A stretch of 64,000 nt of DNA. It comes from Prosopocoilus inquinatus (lineage: Eukaryota > Arthropoda > Insecta > Coleoptera > Lucanidae). Below the pieces are notes generated by a model that was given only the letters and a program-made list of their open reading frames with translations, was not told the DNA's origin and did not search any database. A program made the translations under genes and the position numbers. Below are positions 1 through 12,344 of the stretch, one piece after another. The stretch lies in NCBI GenBank assembly GCA_036172665.1, contig CM069871.1:5952001-6016000 (forward strand), written 5' to 3'. The number at the start of each line of letters is the position of its first letter. Position 1 is the stretch's first letter.

Positions 1-429
1 AGAAAACCGAGCAAGAGCTGGCCGGTGTTGCCATGTCATGGGGAATTTCCCAGTTGGAATTTGAAAAAAATAAAAACAAAAGGGGGAAAATGGGAGAAGA
101 TAAAAATTTAAGGAAACTAGTTTTCATTTTCATTTTTATTTTGAATGATTGATTTTTGTTTTGTCGGAAGTCTAATTTCTTTCGAGAAGTAAAGCACGAT
201 TGCATCGTGATCAAGGTTGCCAATAACAACGGTTTGAAAGACTTGCGTATTAAAATTTAATCTAACCTATTCCAATTAATTTTTAATTCGTAGTCCAAAA
301 TGGATGTTAACAATGGGTCGCTAGTTTAACACTTATGTGAGATTCTTCTTGCCTTGTTGGTTGGCCGAGCCCTATTTAGAGGTTATTTTGCCAGTTATTG
401 AGCTAATTAATTAAAGCTAGGTCTTTTAT
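1..429. other. Non-coding DNA, nothing recognised
   Basis: AT-rich sequence with no supported gene, RNA or repeat up to the SINE head that follows. Confidence 0.4.
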
Positions 430-528
430 TTTGACAAACACAGACAACCATGGTTCAGGTGGGACTCGAACCCGAACTGTGAGTGCTCACGGTTTCTTCA
501 GTCTAACCACTGAGCTACTCGACAGCCC
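430..528 (-). repeat. tRNA-derived SINE head (family member 1)
   Basis: On the minus strand a pol III box A (TAGCTCAGTGGTTAGA, 502-517) is followed by a near-consensus box B (GGGTTCGAGTCCC, 460-472). The spacing is that of a tRNA. It is not a working tRNA gene: the seven bases before the D-arm do not pair with the bases after the T-arm, and the anticodon arm does not close cleanly. The sequence downstream of box B resembles that downstream of the second copy at 7861-7966, as expected for a tRNA-related SINE family. I see no clear A-tail or target duplication, so the 3' end is uncertain. Confidence 0.6.
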
Positions 529-702
529 ATGTAAGATTTCGATTGTTAACTATCAGACACCTGAACGGAGAGAGAAGATTTTATACATACTTTACGCAGG
601 GAAAACTATTGAGGGGAGAAAACGGGGAAATTTGTAATTCTATTAACCTGGTAAAAAATTGCACCAATAGTTTTATTAATCTATTCAAACAAAACTGTAA
701 CT

Positions 703-808
703 CGAATAAATTAAATAAAACACTATTTTAGTACATATCACTATATTCTATATTCTATATTTTAATATAGTGATATATACTGAAATAGTGTTTTATTTAA
801 TTTATTCG
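703..808. repeat. Small AT-rich palindrome (MITE-like hairpin)
   Basis: Two arms of about 45 bp starting at CGAATAAATTAAATAAAACA are almost perfectly complementary across a short AT-rich centre. The transcript or single strand would form one long hairpin. No transposase-family hallmark or clear target duplication is visible, so it is only MITE-like. Confidence 0.6.
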
Positions 809-3290
809 TGTAAAATGGAATATCACAAATTAACAGCTAATAGTATCAATTATTTGAAAACTGTAACTTGTTGAACATTATAGGGAAATGCTCCTTATAG
901 AAATGACAGGCTGGAGTTGGCACTGAATACATGGGAATTAAAAAAAATTAAACTTGACAGATTTGGCGCCCTATGTGGGGTACAAGTTATGGGTGTAATC
1001 AACGACCATTTCCATTCTCGATCGCTCCTTGCCATGTTTTCAGTTCATAGGTAAAGTCATAAACATATAATTTTCCTCTCAATTTTGTTATAATAATTAG
1101 AACAACCCGAATTCGTCCCGAAAGGTTATAAAAATAGAGGTCGTGTGCAACCGACGTTATTGTGAAATTTCAAACGTTTACTCTTTTTCGTATTGTCGAA
1201 CCGCGAAATTCGTGGCATTAAAATTAAAATTAAATTCTACATAATGTATGTACGTGCATAAATAATAAAGTTTTATGCGTTCGCGCTTTTGTGCACAAAA
1301 CACTGCCTAAATTAACAGAGCGATTAAAACTGAAACGTAAATAATTGTTTCCATTCGAACGGCATAAAATTTTATATCACGTGCATTCATTAATGAAACT
1401 GTTTGTTTCGTTTCGCGTTTCGTTTCATGGCGGTGCCTTCATGGGTTTTCGCGATTGTTATAAAAGGCTGTTAATGTTAATGTCTGGCGGATGAGACAGA
1501 AAATGGAACAACTTGTGTTTAGGAGGTTTTATTGCGGCGACCTTTGTAAATTCGATTTCCGATGTTAAGTGCGTTCACCAAATTACTTACTTTTGCATCC
1601 CAGTTTTCTGACAGTTTCAAAGCGAGCTTGAGATATCAAGCCGCTGGGTTTGCACTCTCCCGAGGAATAGTGGAGATGAGGAGAGACTATGTTGCATTTA
1701 AATTCCTGGCTGCGCGGATATTATTTGAAGTTCAAATTGACTTTGGACTCTCCTTTTAGTTTTCTTCCACGTCGTTATTAATTTGAGCAGCTACTTCAAA
1801 AGGAACGTCTACTCTGTACACGTACAACGTAATTTCCAGGCGAAGTGGAAACCGTATTGCCCAGTATTTTACAATTATGAAACATTCCATCCATATTACG
1901 ACGAGGTGCCTTTTGATGATGATAAAGTGCAGGCAACGTTTAATATATTAGGAAGAATTCAAGTTTTTAATTAAATGTGAAGAACAGGGGGCATCAATAC
2001 TCACTCACTCATTGAATTTCGAGATGTATGGTGAGGATTCTTCAGAGTACAGAAAATTTTCAACTAGTTTTTTTTTTATATCGATCTCCCCCCGAAGTTT
2101 CCCAAAGTCCCTGCTGAATTGGGAGCGCAGAAGTTTCCGTTGTCCAGAAAACGAATTGACAGGAAAATTTCCCCACAGAAATATCGTAATTAAGTTTGAA
2201 TCACAAACAGCATGTATAGAGAGTACGTCAGCAACATCTATTATGCAAGAGCTCCTCTCTCTTGCGTCTGTGTTTGATCATAGTACAGTATTGATCGGAT
2301 TTGCACGTACCTAGTGGACATTAACTTAATTAAACTAAACACGAAATTAGCACTTCACTAATTGCAGATCTGGAGGATTTATCACATCATGCTCTCAACT
2401 TTCCCCATTCGAATCGGAGAGCCCCGCGCCATCCCCCTCACGAGAAATCAAAAACAATAAATTTATGATGGAAAATTTCTATTTGGGGAAATTAATCTCG
2501 GGAGGAAATAAACTATCATCGCAGTACGCGAACTTTTAAATTAGGAAACGAAGCCCAGTCAAGTACGGAATCACATCTCCCGAACGTTACACCAAACAAA
2601 AGGAAACGAAATTGGATCACTAAAAACAAAGACTTTGATTAATGGAACCGGACGGTTTTATGTTATAAAGTGCAGTCTGAATTCTGGCGAGTGATTGATT
2701 ATAAAACAATGGCTTAGCCCCAAAAAGAAAGAAAAAAAAAAACGTCGTAAACTGAGATCCTGGACTCAGACCTGCTTGCACGAAGATTTGAATTTAATAT
2801 AATAGGGAATGACTATAGATGACTGGTCATATTTAAAGAAAAAAAAAATCAATAGTTTTACAAACAAAACAAACACATCACTACACGAATTTCGAGGAAA
2901 ATTACTCAGGAAACATTATAATTCCAAACGAATTAACCCTAATGCAAGTGACCTTTCAGATACTTAAATTGTTTAACTCCACGACAATTATTTTAAATTT
3001 GGCGGCATCACTACACGATTAAGATTCCCTTGTATGTAGGTAGGAATGAACGTGCTTAAGTATGATGATTCATCCCACACTTTACTGATTCATTCCTCGT
3101 TTGTTCTCGATTTAAAATACTTTTTGGTTACACCATAACATTTTATTATATTACACCCATTTTAAGTTACGCTTAAGTTTAGCCAAATCTCCAAGTGATT
3201 ACAATTGCCCTCTCATAAAAACTACTATAGAAAACTGTTAAGTGATATCATTTTTCAACGTTTCTCAAGTTGTGAAAGATTGCTGCACAA
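809..3290. other. Non-coding DNA without recognised features
   Basis: About 2.5 kb of AT-rich sequence. The short open frames inside (for example 2012-2314 on the plus strand) show no recognisable domain. No RNA gene, tandem repeat or TIR was found. Confidence 0.35.
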
Positions 3291-4180
3291 CAAAAAAATT
3301 TGCTTCCCCAAATTGCGAGCCATAAAGAACCCTCTCCCTGTCCATCCGTACAATACGACCAAATTACCGTACCATTATTTGTTAACGCACAAATGGCAAT
3401 TTCGAAGATTTAATGTGAAGCCATTGCAGATAAGCACGGGCATAATCTCCAAATTTGTATCTTGTGTGACAGAACGAGAGGAATATCATATGGCAGTTAA
3501 CAAGTTAACGGACGCCGTATCGTTCGCGTCGTAATGCGATTTATTCCGAACGGCATTCCTGCATGCACTCCTCCGTATGCTCACTTCAATTTACTCCAAT
3601 TTAGAGGCGGTGCTGCCTATTAAAGGCAGTGTGGATTTAAGAAGATGGAAGATCGCTGGTAACAACACGATAAGTGTTTGGGTGCCTTTGTAAATGCGAT
3701 AATAACGATTAAGTTAATAAAAGCATAATATTTAGTAATTTAGAGTTCAAATTAGTCAGAGATGACAGGACGAGTTCAACTCGTAACATGCACGAGGAAA
3801 AGCATTTTAAAAAATGAAACAACTTTGGAGGATACGTCAAGCGGAAGATGAAAGATCAGTTCAACTCAAAAGATACACGAGGAAAGGCGTTTTAAAATAT
3901 GAAAGAAATTTGGAGGATACGTCAAGCAGATGATGATACTTAGAAGGGTTGGCAAGGCAAGGTTCTAAAGAAGAAGATTTTTCGAAGCAACACGAAACGA
4001 CCAAAGTCCCAATTCGAAGAAATCACAAAGGAAGGAAAGCGCGAGGAAAATCAGAAAATTTCGCTAGACTTCTGGCTAAAAGGTTTTCCCAATTATAGTA
4101 CGGTAATTTGATCGTATTGTACGAATGGACAGAGAGAGGGTTCTTTATAGCAGAGCAATTTGGAGAAACGATTTTTTTGT
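3291..4180. repeat. Inverted-repeat pair with 90-bp arms around 0.7 kb
   Basis: The segment 3291-3378 reappears as its reverse complement at 4091-4180. Both contain the block AAAGAACCCTCTC and, a little further on, TACAATACGA followed by CAAATTACCGTAC. The arms look over 80% identical by eye. The interval could be a degraded TIR element, or two copies of a dispersed repeat in opposite orientation. Translation of both arms gives look-alike short ORFs, which follow from the repeat and are not genes. Confidence 0.6.
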
Positions 4181-5775
4181 TTGGCGAAAATCCAAGGAAA
4201 AGTATTGAATCCAAAAGGAAATGGGAAAAGGTCAAGCAAGTCTTTGGGGAGAGGATTTTCCGAGCAAAACAGAAGATCTAGAAAGGAAAAAAAGAAGAGT
4301 GTACGGAGAGCTCATCAGAATCAGAACAGCGATGGTTCCAAGAAAGAAGACGCAATCATATTAGATGATGAAGGAAATTTAGGAAGCAATGACTTGGCCA
4401 GGATGCAAAAAAGAAGTTCCAGTGAAGGTTATTTTCGAAGAAAGACCCAAGACTGATCCAAAATGGAGAATTTAGGGAAAAGAAAACTTACGAACGAGCC
4501 AAAAAAGTTTTCGAAGCAAGAACGCATAAATTTAAAATTGTATTCAAATGTAGAAGAAATTTGGAAAGCGTCAGTAGAAGGAATGACAGGGCAAGGATGC
4601 AAGATAAGTTTTCCGAAGCAAAATGAAATCAATCATAAGCCAAACATTGAAAAGCAAGAAAAAAATAAAGCCCACGAAATTTGATCATAAAAAAGAGGAT
4701 TTAAATGAATTGGGAAGTTTTAAAGTCTCTTTGGTTTATTTTGATAAAACGACAAAGAAATTTCCTAATCACAATTCAACGATGAAGATTTTTCGTCTGA
4801 AATTATGACAATCGATTGGTTTTCAGTCTTGGTCTTTCCCATTCTAAAGAAGACAACTCTTTCAAATATTATATCGAATGCAAAATAATTGCACTTAAAA
4901 GAGTGGACTCAAACAATGTGTCAAAGAAATATTTTAAAAGAATTACGTGCAAAGTGATATTTAGGTCTGTCTCTCATTCTAGAAATGTCTTAAATATTAT
5001 AAGAATCAATAATCTAGAGAGTAAAAAAAAAAACTAATCAGGGTGCAATCAGTAGACCTCACTGGAAAAAATCCTGATATATACGTTAAAGAATCAAAAA
5101 ATATTTCTGTTTAAATTTCCTTAACTGAAAAGAAATTTAAAGTTCAAATTAATACGAGGATGACGAGATGGGTCCACCCAAAAAGATTTTCAAATTGAGA
5201 AGAGTATAGCTGCACTAAAATGTGAAAGAAATTTAGAAAGTAGAAGATATTAGGTAGGACTTTGCAAGGATGCAAACTAAGGTGCTGGGGAAAAGAAGAA
5301 AGATTTCGAAGCAAAATCAAAAAGAAAGAAAAGGCCAAATTAAAACCAATCAACAAGGAAGAAAAATACGAAGAAAACATCTAGAGGGTAGAAAATGTTC
5401 CGTAAGAATAGTCCTGGCAAAAATGTTTTCAAATGTAAGAAGACAAAAAGTGCAAAAGTTGAAAAAAAATTGAAAGCAGAAGGAATATTTTAGGAAGAGG
5501 GCATTGGAGAAGCAAGGTGGAAACCAGATCGACATCCAAATCCAATTAAAAAGGAAGACCAACAAGAAGAAATTGGTGATAGAGGGAAGAGTTAAAAAGA
5601 TGAACGGACGATAGTCTAAAAGGTTCCCCCCTCACGAAGATGCAAAGGAAAAAAATAGAAAGAATAAGATGACGAGGATGAAAGTTTAATTGTAGCGAAG
5701 AATGTCTTCGAAATAAGATAAAAGAAGGAAGGAATCTAGAGATAGAAAGACAGTCAGGAGTTCTAAACAATAGAC
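3700..5775 (+). repeat. Purine-rich degenerate tandem repeat block 1
   Basis: The plus strand is strongly purine-biased and full of variants of GAAG, AAGGAAGA and TTTTCAAAGCAAG. A clear local duplication with a period of about 86 bp lies at 3773-3849 and 3859-3935 (shared core GGAGGATACGTCAAGC). From about 5340 the sequence aligns in order with blocks at 8.1-9.2 kb (for example ATAGTCCTG, then AATGTTTTCAAA, then GTGCAAAAG). I recognise no coding capacity. It may be an old satellite or eroded 3' sequence of a retrotransposon. Confidence 0.5.
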
Positions 5776-7860
5776 TTCACTGGAAAGTGGTCCTCATAAA
5801 GAAAATCAAATAAATGGTAAAGAATTGAAGATTCAAAAAACTAGAATGACTTCAACGGCTTCAATAGAAAATTATCCCTACCGCCAATTATTGCGTTGCA
5901 AAAATCAAGAAACCACCCCTAATTTGGAGACAGATTAAAATTGCCTGGGATTTAAAAAGGCTGAAGGATCAGAATGCCAACTCTCACAGTTTTTTGATCC
6001 ATCAACATTTGGTGATGTTGAGATGTTAAGTAATAACAAGGAAAGCAAGACCTTCCAATAAAAGTAGCAGCCCCAAATTATTTATTTGCGTACACCGAAG
6101 ACTTATTAACGTACTGTATGTTTCCAACAGTTCCGAGAAAGATCAATATTCCAGTGGATCGTGGATTTCAAAGATTTCAGTTCTCTTCTAAAAATAAAGG
6201 GAGACAAAATGTAATCTTTGTTTTATGTGACAGCTTCGTCGTAGAAAAGCAGTCAGTCAAGTTTTTTTAATGAACAGTGTACAGCATGATCTTAATTAGT
6301 AGGAATGAGTTACTATCCCATTCATTTAAATGCATATCCCCGATTATTTTTAATTGAATAGATTTTTTTTTCTTTTGGTGAAGATAAAGACAATAAAGTT
6401 TTCATGTGTAACTCGGTTAAATGTATAGTTATGACTACAAGTGTTTGTCCAAACTTAAAACAGCACTTATTTATTACCGTAGTGGAAGTTTTTATCGCAC
6501 GAAACGTCGGCGTAAAAAGTAATTACATATTGTATAAAATTTTTATTACGCCCGGCGTTACCATATCTGCGCGAACTTGGGAAATAACCATTTATATCCT
6601 AATCTCATATTTTAGGTCGCGCACTTTACGATGTCCATTGTTTAGCCGGTGTAAAATAGCAAATATATGTGTTGGAGAGTCGTGCAAAAGGCAACAGTTC
6701 AGCCTGATAAAGGGTTGTACGGGTCCCAGGGCAGGCCTTTACCACAATCGAGTTGTTATCTCCAAGTTGCGCAGCTGCTTATTGTAGCTCTAGGTTGACC
6801 ATTGTTCAACGTATCGACAACTTAACGAGCTGAACCCCCGGCATCCAGAAAGAGCCAAATCTAATTATTATAATCGCCTGACCGAAAATTGCTGACGATA
6901 ATAACAGAGCGGAGGTCATTGATTGTCTCCGGGTGAATCAGGCGTTTATTAAACTAATTCGTTATTTCCTAAATAATTTGTTAGGTATTTAGCTTAGGCA
7001 GACGCACTTGCAAAAGTATTTTATGAATGATGTTCAGGGAAAAGAATTCGAGCCACCACCAATGCGAAAATCTAGTGCTCGGAATGTATTAGTCCCGCCT
7101 ACAATAATCTCTACAAAATGAGAACGCTCGTATTGCACTCATTTTCCTCCTACTCAATAACAATTCTAAGCTCCGGCAGGCATAAACAATACATTCGGTG
7201 TAAAAAGCGCCCAATACTAAGTGGGCTGAATTCTTTTCCCTGGTAATATTACTTGGCGATCATCAATTTCGGCCTCTGAAAGGAAGTATCTAACGAATTT
7301 AGTTCCTCAAGTGTAACCAAGTCTTTTTGTTACTTTGAGTAAAATTGGGAGAAATTTAAAAACAAATTCCTCCGTGAAAGATTAGAAAGGAATGGCTTCC
7401 ACTGAACAAATACTTTGGAAGACGTAGTTCTCATGAAGCCGCATAATGTAGGGCGTTTTCTCAAAAGCAGAAGTTAGATACTAATTAGGCATGAATTCGA
7501 GGAGCGTTAAGCAGCTTCCTTTATGCGATTCCACACTTTTAAATAAACCAAGTTAAGTAACTATTAGAACAATCTGGAAATGTGCTGGAAGTTCGTGCGG
7601 ATTTGCATATCATTACACAAGTGACTTGGCGTTGAGGTTAAGGGTGATTGCAAATTATTTTTTTCCAAAGAAGAAATTATTTTTGTTTTTTTTGCCTAAA
7701 AAATTATTTTTCTTCCACATTTTTTTTTACTTCTATGATAACGACTTTCTAACACTATTTGTCTTGTCTTGTTTAGCTTAACTTTGCGCAGCCCCGTTCA
7801 TTTTTGCTTGTAGCATTAACCATTCCAGGCAGTTTCGAAGTAAATGTAGCTGAGTCTAAA
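5776..7860. other. Non-coding DNA; less AT-rich island at about 6480-6960
   Basis: No gene or repeat is supported. The 6480-6960 stretch has more balanced base composition and several homeodomain-like TAATTA/ATTA cores, which could suit a regulatory element, but nothing here proves function. A 127-residue open frame at 6404-6787 has no recognisable domain. Confidence 0.3.
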
Positions 7861-7966
7861 CTTGAGCAACACCAACATTCATGGCTTTGACGAGATGCGA
7901 ACCCACGCCCACGCTGATGTGTAGCACGATTTAGAAAGTCGGCTAGGCTAACCGCTGAGCCCTAAT
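7861..7966 (-). repeat. tRNA-derived SINE head (family member 2)
   Basis: The minus strand carries a box A-like GGGCTCAGCGGTTAGCC and a box B-like GGGTTCGCATCTC, with two departures from the box B consensus. The sequence after box B, including CCATG, then TGTT, then a TCAA-rich stretch, parallels the copy at 430-528. Together they suggest one SINE family. The copy is more eroded than the first. Confidence 0.5.
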
Positions 7967-7974
7967 AGTAATTT

Positions 7975-9290
7975 AAAGTTCAACTTATAAAGAGGATAAC
8001 AGACGAGTACCAATCAAAAGGATTTTCACTTTCAAAGTAAAAAGAGAATTGTCGCAATAAAACGCGAAAGAAATTTAAAAAGCAGTATATGATACGTAGA
8101 AGGGAAGCAAAATAAGGAGCTAGAGCGAAAAAGAAAGTTTTCCAAGGAAGATGAAAATCAACCAAAAAGGAAAAAAGAAACGACGTTCATAAGAACTATC
8201 TAAAATGTTTTCAAAGTAAGAAGATCATAAGTTGTTTTCAGATTTGTGGAAAAAATTGAAATGCAGAAAGAAATTGGTGCATGGGATGCAAAATAGTGTT
8301 TATTAGAAAGGGCACACTGGAAGAAATGGGGTTACTAAGATCAACTGAAAAAGAAAAACGAGAACAAATCGAAGGTTTAGACGAGTTTGGACACACTGGT
8401 AGAAAGGGGGTTACTAAAATCAACTGAAAAGGGAAAGCAAGAAGCAAGTCAAAGATTTACAGGAGTTCATAAGAATGCGGTGGAAAGAGTTTTCACATCT
8501 AGGAGATGTGAAGCAAATTTGATAACTACAGCGAAGAATATTTTCGAATCAAGATGAAAAAAAAAAAAAATCAAGGGCAACCAAAAAGGAAGAAAAAACC
8601 GATGAAGTCTAGAGTATAAAGAATGCCTTTGGGAATAGTCCTGCCCAGAACATTTTCAAAGCAAGAAAACTAAAATCATAAAACGTATTCAAATGTGGAG
8701 AAAACTTGAATTGCAGAGAAAATGAGTGTATGGGTTGCCAGACAATATTTTGGGAAGAGCGTATTGGAAGAAATCTAAGACCAATTGAAAAGGAAGAACG
8801 AGAAGGAGTTGAAGATAAAGAGAAGTTCATTAGAATGACGAACTGTTTCCCAGTGCAGAAGTTGTGAATGATAAAATCAAAGAAGAAACTAAAATCAACC
8901 AAAAAGGAAGAGAAAGACTAAGAAATCTAGAGGAGAGAGAATGCCCATGATAATGAGAATAAGTCCTACCCAAAACAAGATAACTAAAAACAAATCGTGT
9001 TCAAATGTGGAGAAAAAAATGAAGTGCAGAATAAACGGGTGTATAGGACGCAAGACAATATTTTGGAGAGTGGGTATTAGAAGAAGTCTAAGACCAATTG
9101 AAAAGCAAAGATAAGAAGAAACAGAAGGTAAACAGAAGTTCATCAGAAAGACAAAAGGTTTTCCAGTCCAGAAGATGTGAGGGAAATGATACGGAATAGC
9201 AGAAAGAGAAAGTAATACTAGGAATAATATGGCGAGGACGGAGGATGGGGGAAGATTCCAGCGAAGAACAATTTGGAAATTAGAACTCCA
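7975..9290 (+). repeat. Purine-rich degenerate tandem repeat block 2, period about 300 bp
   Basis: Units at about 8579-8870 and 8898-9180 align throughout. Each begins AACCAAAAAGGAAGA, passes through AATGTGGAGAAAA and GACAATATTTTGG, and ends near AGATGTGA or AGTTGTGA. A less similar unit occupies 8150-8470. Inside it is a duplication of about 82 bp (8307-8380 and 8390-8460, shared GGGGTTACTAA). The same text occurs in block 1 at 5.3-5.8 kb. Confidence 0.6.
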
Positions 9291-9445
9291 GATTAAGGGT
9301 GCGCAAATAATATCGATTTCTTCAAAAACAGTTTCTTCCGCTGTAAAAACTGGTTATAAGCGTTATTTTAGATATTAGGTTTAAACCGAAGACCTGATTT
9401 CTGAATCTTGGAACCGACTACTGGTTTTTTCGTGCCATTATGGTC

Positions 9446-9975
9446 GATGGTTTTGCGATTTTGGTCGATTGGTAAATCATAATGACTAGATCGCCTCTGT
9501 ACCAGTCAAATTTCGAGTCATCCGAGCATGAGAGTAAATTTAGTCAAACGTAAACACCCCAATAATGATCGTGGAGAATGTCGCATTCTGCTTCCTTGAA
9601 ATTTACCGACGAAGTCACCGGCCTGCAGGTGGCCCAACACGTCGGAATTGGCGGGGATGATTGATTGATATAATTTTGCCCTGCAACAAAGTCAGGTTAT
9701 GTTGATAGTTTAGGGCAACACCGAGTGCCAAACAAATTTTGAAGACGAAGAAGGCAGAAGGGAAGAACAATTTTAGAAAGGCTAAAAAAATTGGAAAGAT
9801 CTGCGGTTAAGAAAAGATGGAGTACACACATTGGATGGTTTTGCGATCTTGGTCGATTGGTAAACCTTAATGACTAGAGCGTCTCTGTTTTAATTAAATT
9901 TCGAGTCATCCAAGCATGTGTTGACAGTAAAACGAGTCAAACATAAACATCCTAATAATGATTGTTGAAAAAGTC
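9446..9975. repeat. Direct repeat, two copies 387 bp apart
   Basis: The 9446-9575 segment recurs at 9833-9975. Shared blocks are TTGGTCGATTGGTAAA, TAATGACTAGA and AATTTCGAGTCATCC, followed by AATAATGAT. The copies differ by scattered substitutions and a small insertion. Confidence 0.65.
9597..9822 (+). repeat. Dispersed repeat, copy 1 (partner at 11995-12290, inverted)
   Basis: Begins GAAATTTACCGAC(G/A)AAGTC, continues through GCGGGGATGAT and AGGTTATGTTGA, then GAAGAAGGCAGAAGGG. The reverse complement of 11995-12290 carries the same blocks in the same order. The identity of the repeat is unknown. Confidence 0.6.
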
Positions 9976-10097
9976 TACCTTCTTTGTCTAAACATTTTTG
10001 GAATTAATTTTCTCATGTTTTTAAACTTTTTAATTTCTTTTTTAGCTGATTATCGTTTCCTTGTGAAACCATCGGTTAACCGCAAACCTTTCGATTA

Positions 10098-10315
10098 ATT
10101 AACCTGATCCAGTTAAACCAATTGAGAAATAAATTGGTAAACCGAAAACAGATTTTAAAAAAGCGAATATTCCTACATCAAGACCAATCAAAAAAAAAAA
10201 AAAAAGGTGAAATTAATCTGATCCAGTTAAACCAATTAAACTGATGAACCGAAAACAGATTAAAAAAAAGCGTGTATTCCTATACCAAGACCAATCAAGA
10301 AAAAAAAAAAGGTGA
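10098..10315. repeat. Tandem duplication, period about 110 bp
   Basis: Two adjacent copies of a unit starting CTGATCCAGTTAAACCAATT and ending in a run of A followed by GGTGAA. The second copy lacks about ten bases after the start block. Confidence 0.7.
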
Positions 10316-10620
10316 AAAGGAAGATGCAATTTATGGAAGAGAAAAATTCGTAAGAATGAGGACAAACCGGGAAGGTTTTCAAAGCAAGAATCCAAAATTG
10401 TACTAAAATGTGCAAGAAATTTGGTTACAGAAGAAGATAGAAGATACAGGAAGGTTTTAGAAGTAAGAAGGAAACCAGAAGAATCAACAATTATGTCGAA
10501 TAGAAAAGAAAAAAGGCAAAACGAAGATTGAATTCGGTATTCTTAAATGCAATTAAAGAATGAAGAGCTTTCGAAATTTGTTACACAGCGTGAATATTTT
10601 TTCTTACTTTCACAATTCCC
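10316..10620 (+). repeat. Purine-rich repeat block 3
   Basis: Continues the purine bias of blocks 1 and 2, with the shared phrase TTTTCAAAGCAAGAA at about 10377. The phrase suggests the same repeat family in a more fragmentary state. Confidence 0.4.
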
Positions 10621-10852
10621 AGCCATGAATGAATCAAAGCGAGCTTAACAAACCGCCTATTACATTATTTATTACTCTGATGAGCACCGCATCTTAGGGG
10701 CTTTAATTTGATACATCGCAAGCCATACATTCCCGTTTCAGATTTTAATGTAAGGGTGCGTGGGCGTGAGGGGATAAATCAAGGCTAATTCTAGTGACAT
10801 TTATATTCCCCTAGGTGTCGCAAAATGTGACGGAGCAGAGCAAGCGAATACC

Positions 10853-11065
10853 TTATTGGATCTTGGAAATATTTCCTTTCAAAAAGAAAAAAATATATGT
10901 ATACAGCAGAAAGGGATTTGATTTTCATACCCCCATTGATGCTTAATTAAAGATTGGCTTTGAGGTTAGCCCCGTATTGGATCTTCGAAGTGTTTCCTTT
11001 CAAAAGAAATGCAATGGATAGAAAGGGATTTAATTTCACATCGCCATTGGTGATGATTGAGTTTG
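10853..11065. repeat. Tandem duplication, period about 120 bp
   Basis: ATTGGATCTT, TTTCCTTTCAAAA and AGAAAGGGATTT recur in order at 10855-10945 and 10975-11065. The units have diverged by substitutions and small indels. Confidence 0.65.
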
Positions 11066-11994
11066 AGTTATGAGTATTTTTTTGTTTTTTTTTTGTTTGA
11101 AGGGTTAATCTGAAGTAGGAGTAGGAAGAGCTTGTAAATATAAGAGAGAATGTGAGCAAGCCGTCCCATAAGCACATAACTGCGTAGGACCTCCAACCGT
11201 GAAAAAGGAATTGGATCTGAAGCACATTCTATAAGCTCTTTCACTTTACGGCAATTTTCACAACGCTCAGAAATGCTAAATCAATTCTTCACCTGTTCCT
11301 TAAAATTGATGTGCCTCACGAAGTCGCGCGCGTCTCGTCGCCTTTCACGGTTTAGTTATGCATAGGCAGTCCCGGGCGTCACCTTTTACGGTTCGACGCT
11401 CCATCAACCTAAATAGCGACAGCTACTTTTCTTGCTCATCCATAGTTCTTAAAAACCACACCCTTCACTTCACATCTGCCCCCTCCCCCACTTCCCCCGA
11501 ATTCAATTAATTCATCACGTCAATTAGCCCCCCCGAAATATTTGTCGCGAATTGACAAAACAGGGAAAATTACGAAAAAATCGTTCGAGGGTCCGAGAGA
11601 GCCGCCGCCGGAAGAATTAACCGGAAAGATACCCCTCCCCCCCCACCCCCCACAAACATCCCAAGGGATGTTCGGAATTATTCTCTGCCGGCAAGGAAAA
11701 ATATTTTCATGAATAAAAAAATTTGTATTTCGTATCATGTACACGGTAAACACTGCGCGATGTTATTCGGGTAAATGTGTGCGTTACGCGAAACGAAATG
11801 CCCCTGAAAAATAAACATCGGAACGCAGTTGTGAATTTGAATACGTTGGAAACATTTTTTTTTATACATATACACTACATACATGTTTGCACATTTTGCT
11901 TTCGCAATCCCTTCTCTATTATGGTGCAAATTTAACAAATCTTGTTGTAAACACCTCCTAAAAACATTCCCGGCCTTTTAACAAATTCCGTTGT
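11066..11994. other. Non-coding DNA with C-rich tracts
   Basis: No gene or RNA is supported. The region has runs of C at about 11479-11500 and 11527-11533, and a near-pure C tract at 11633-11651, in an otherwise AT-rich window. Open frames across the tracts are compositional. Confidence 0.35.
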
Positions 11995-12290
11995 ACATTT
12001 GAATTTTTTGGAAACCTAACCTCGTGAGTAATCCCATCCGTTTTTTCATCTTTTCCTATCCGCAACCAGGTCCTTCCAATTTTCTTTACGCCTTCTAAAA
12101 CCGTTTCTCCCCTTCTGTCTTCTTCATCTTTAATTTGTATGGTACTCGGTTTTGCCCTAAACACTCAACATAACCTTACCATCTAACCTTGTTACAGCGC
12201 AACATTGTACCAATCGATCATCCCCGCTAATACCGACTGTGGTGATGGATCACCTACGAGACGGTGACTTTGTCGGTAAATTTCAATTTT
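11995..12290 (-). repeat. Dispersed repeat, copy 2 (inverted relative to 9597-9822)
   Basis: The minus strand reads GAAATTTACCGACAAAGTC, GCGGGGATGAT, AGGTTATGTTGA, then GAAGAAGACAGAAGGGG, parallel to copy 1. A 68-codon open frame on this strand (11958-12164) lies within the repeat. Since copy 1 does not keep it open, I do not treat it as a gene. Confidence 0.6.
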
Positions 12291-12344
12291 CGCTTTTATT
12301 ATTCGCCCTCTGTAAATCAAAATTAGAAAAGGGTCTTCAACTTC

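Noticed and set aside
367..385. GCCCTATTTAGAG as a possible third hammerhead
   Set aside because: Only the loop-like word matches; neither the CTGATGA core nor GAAA is present at the right distance.
430..528. Functional tRNA gene
   Set aside because: Acceptor stem halves do not pair and the anticodon arm is irregular; better explained as a SINE head.
6404..6787. 127-codon open frame as a gene
   Set aside because: No recognised motif, no splice or transcription evidence, and composition is ordinary.
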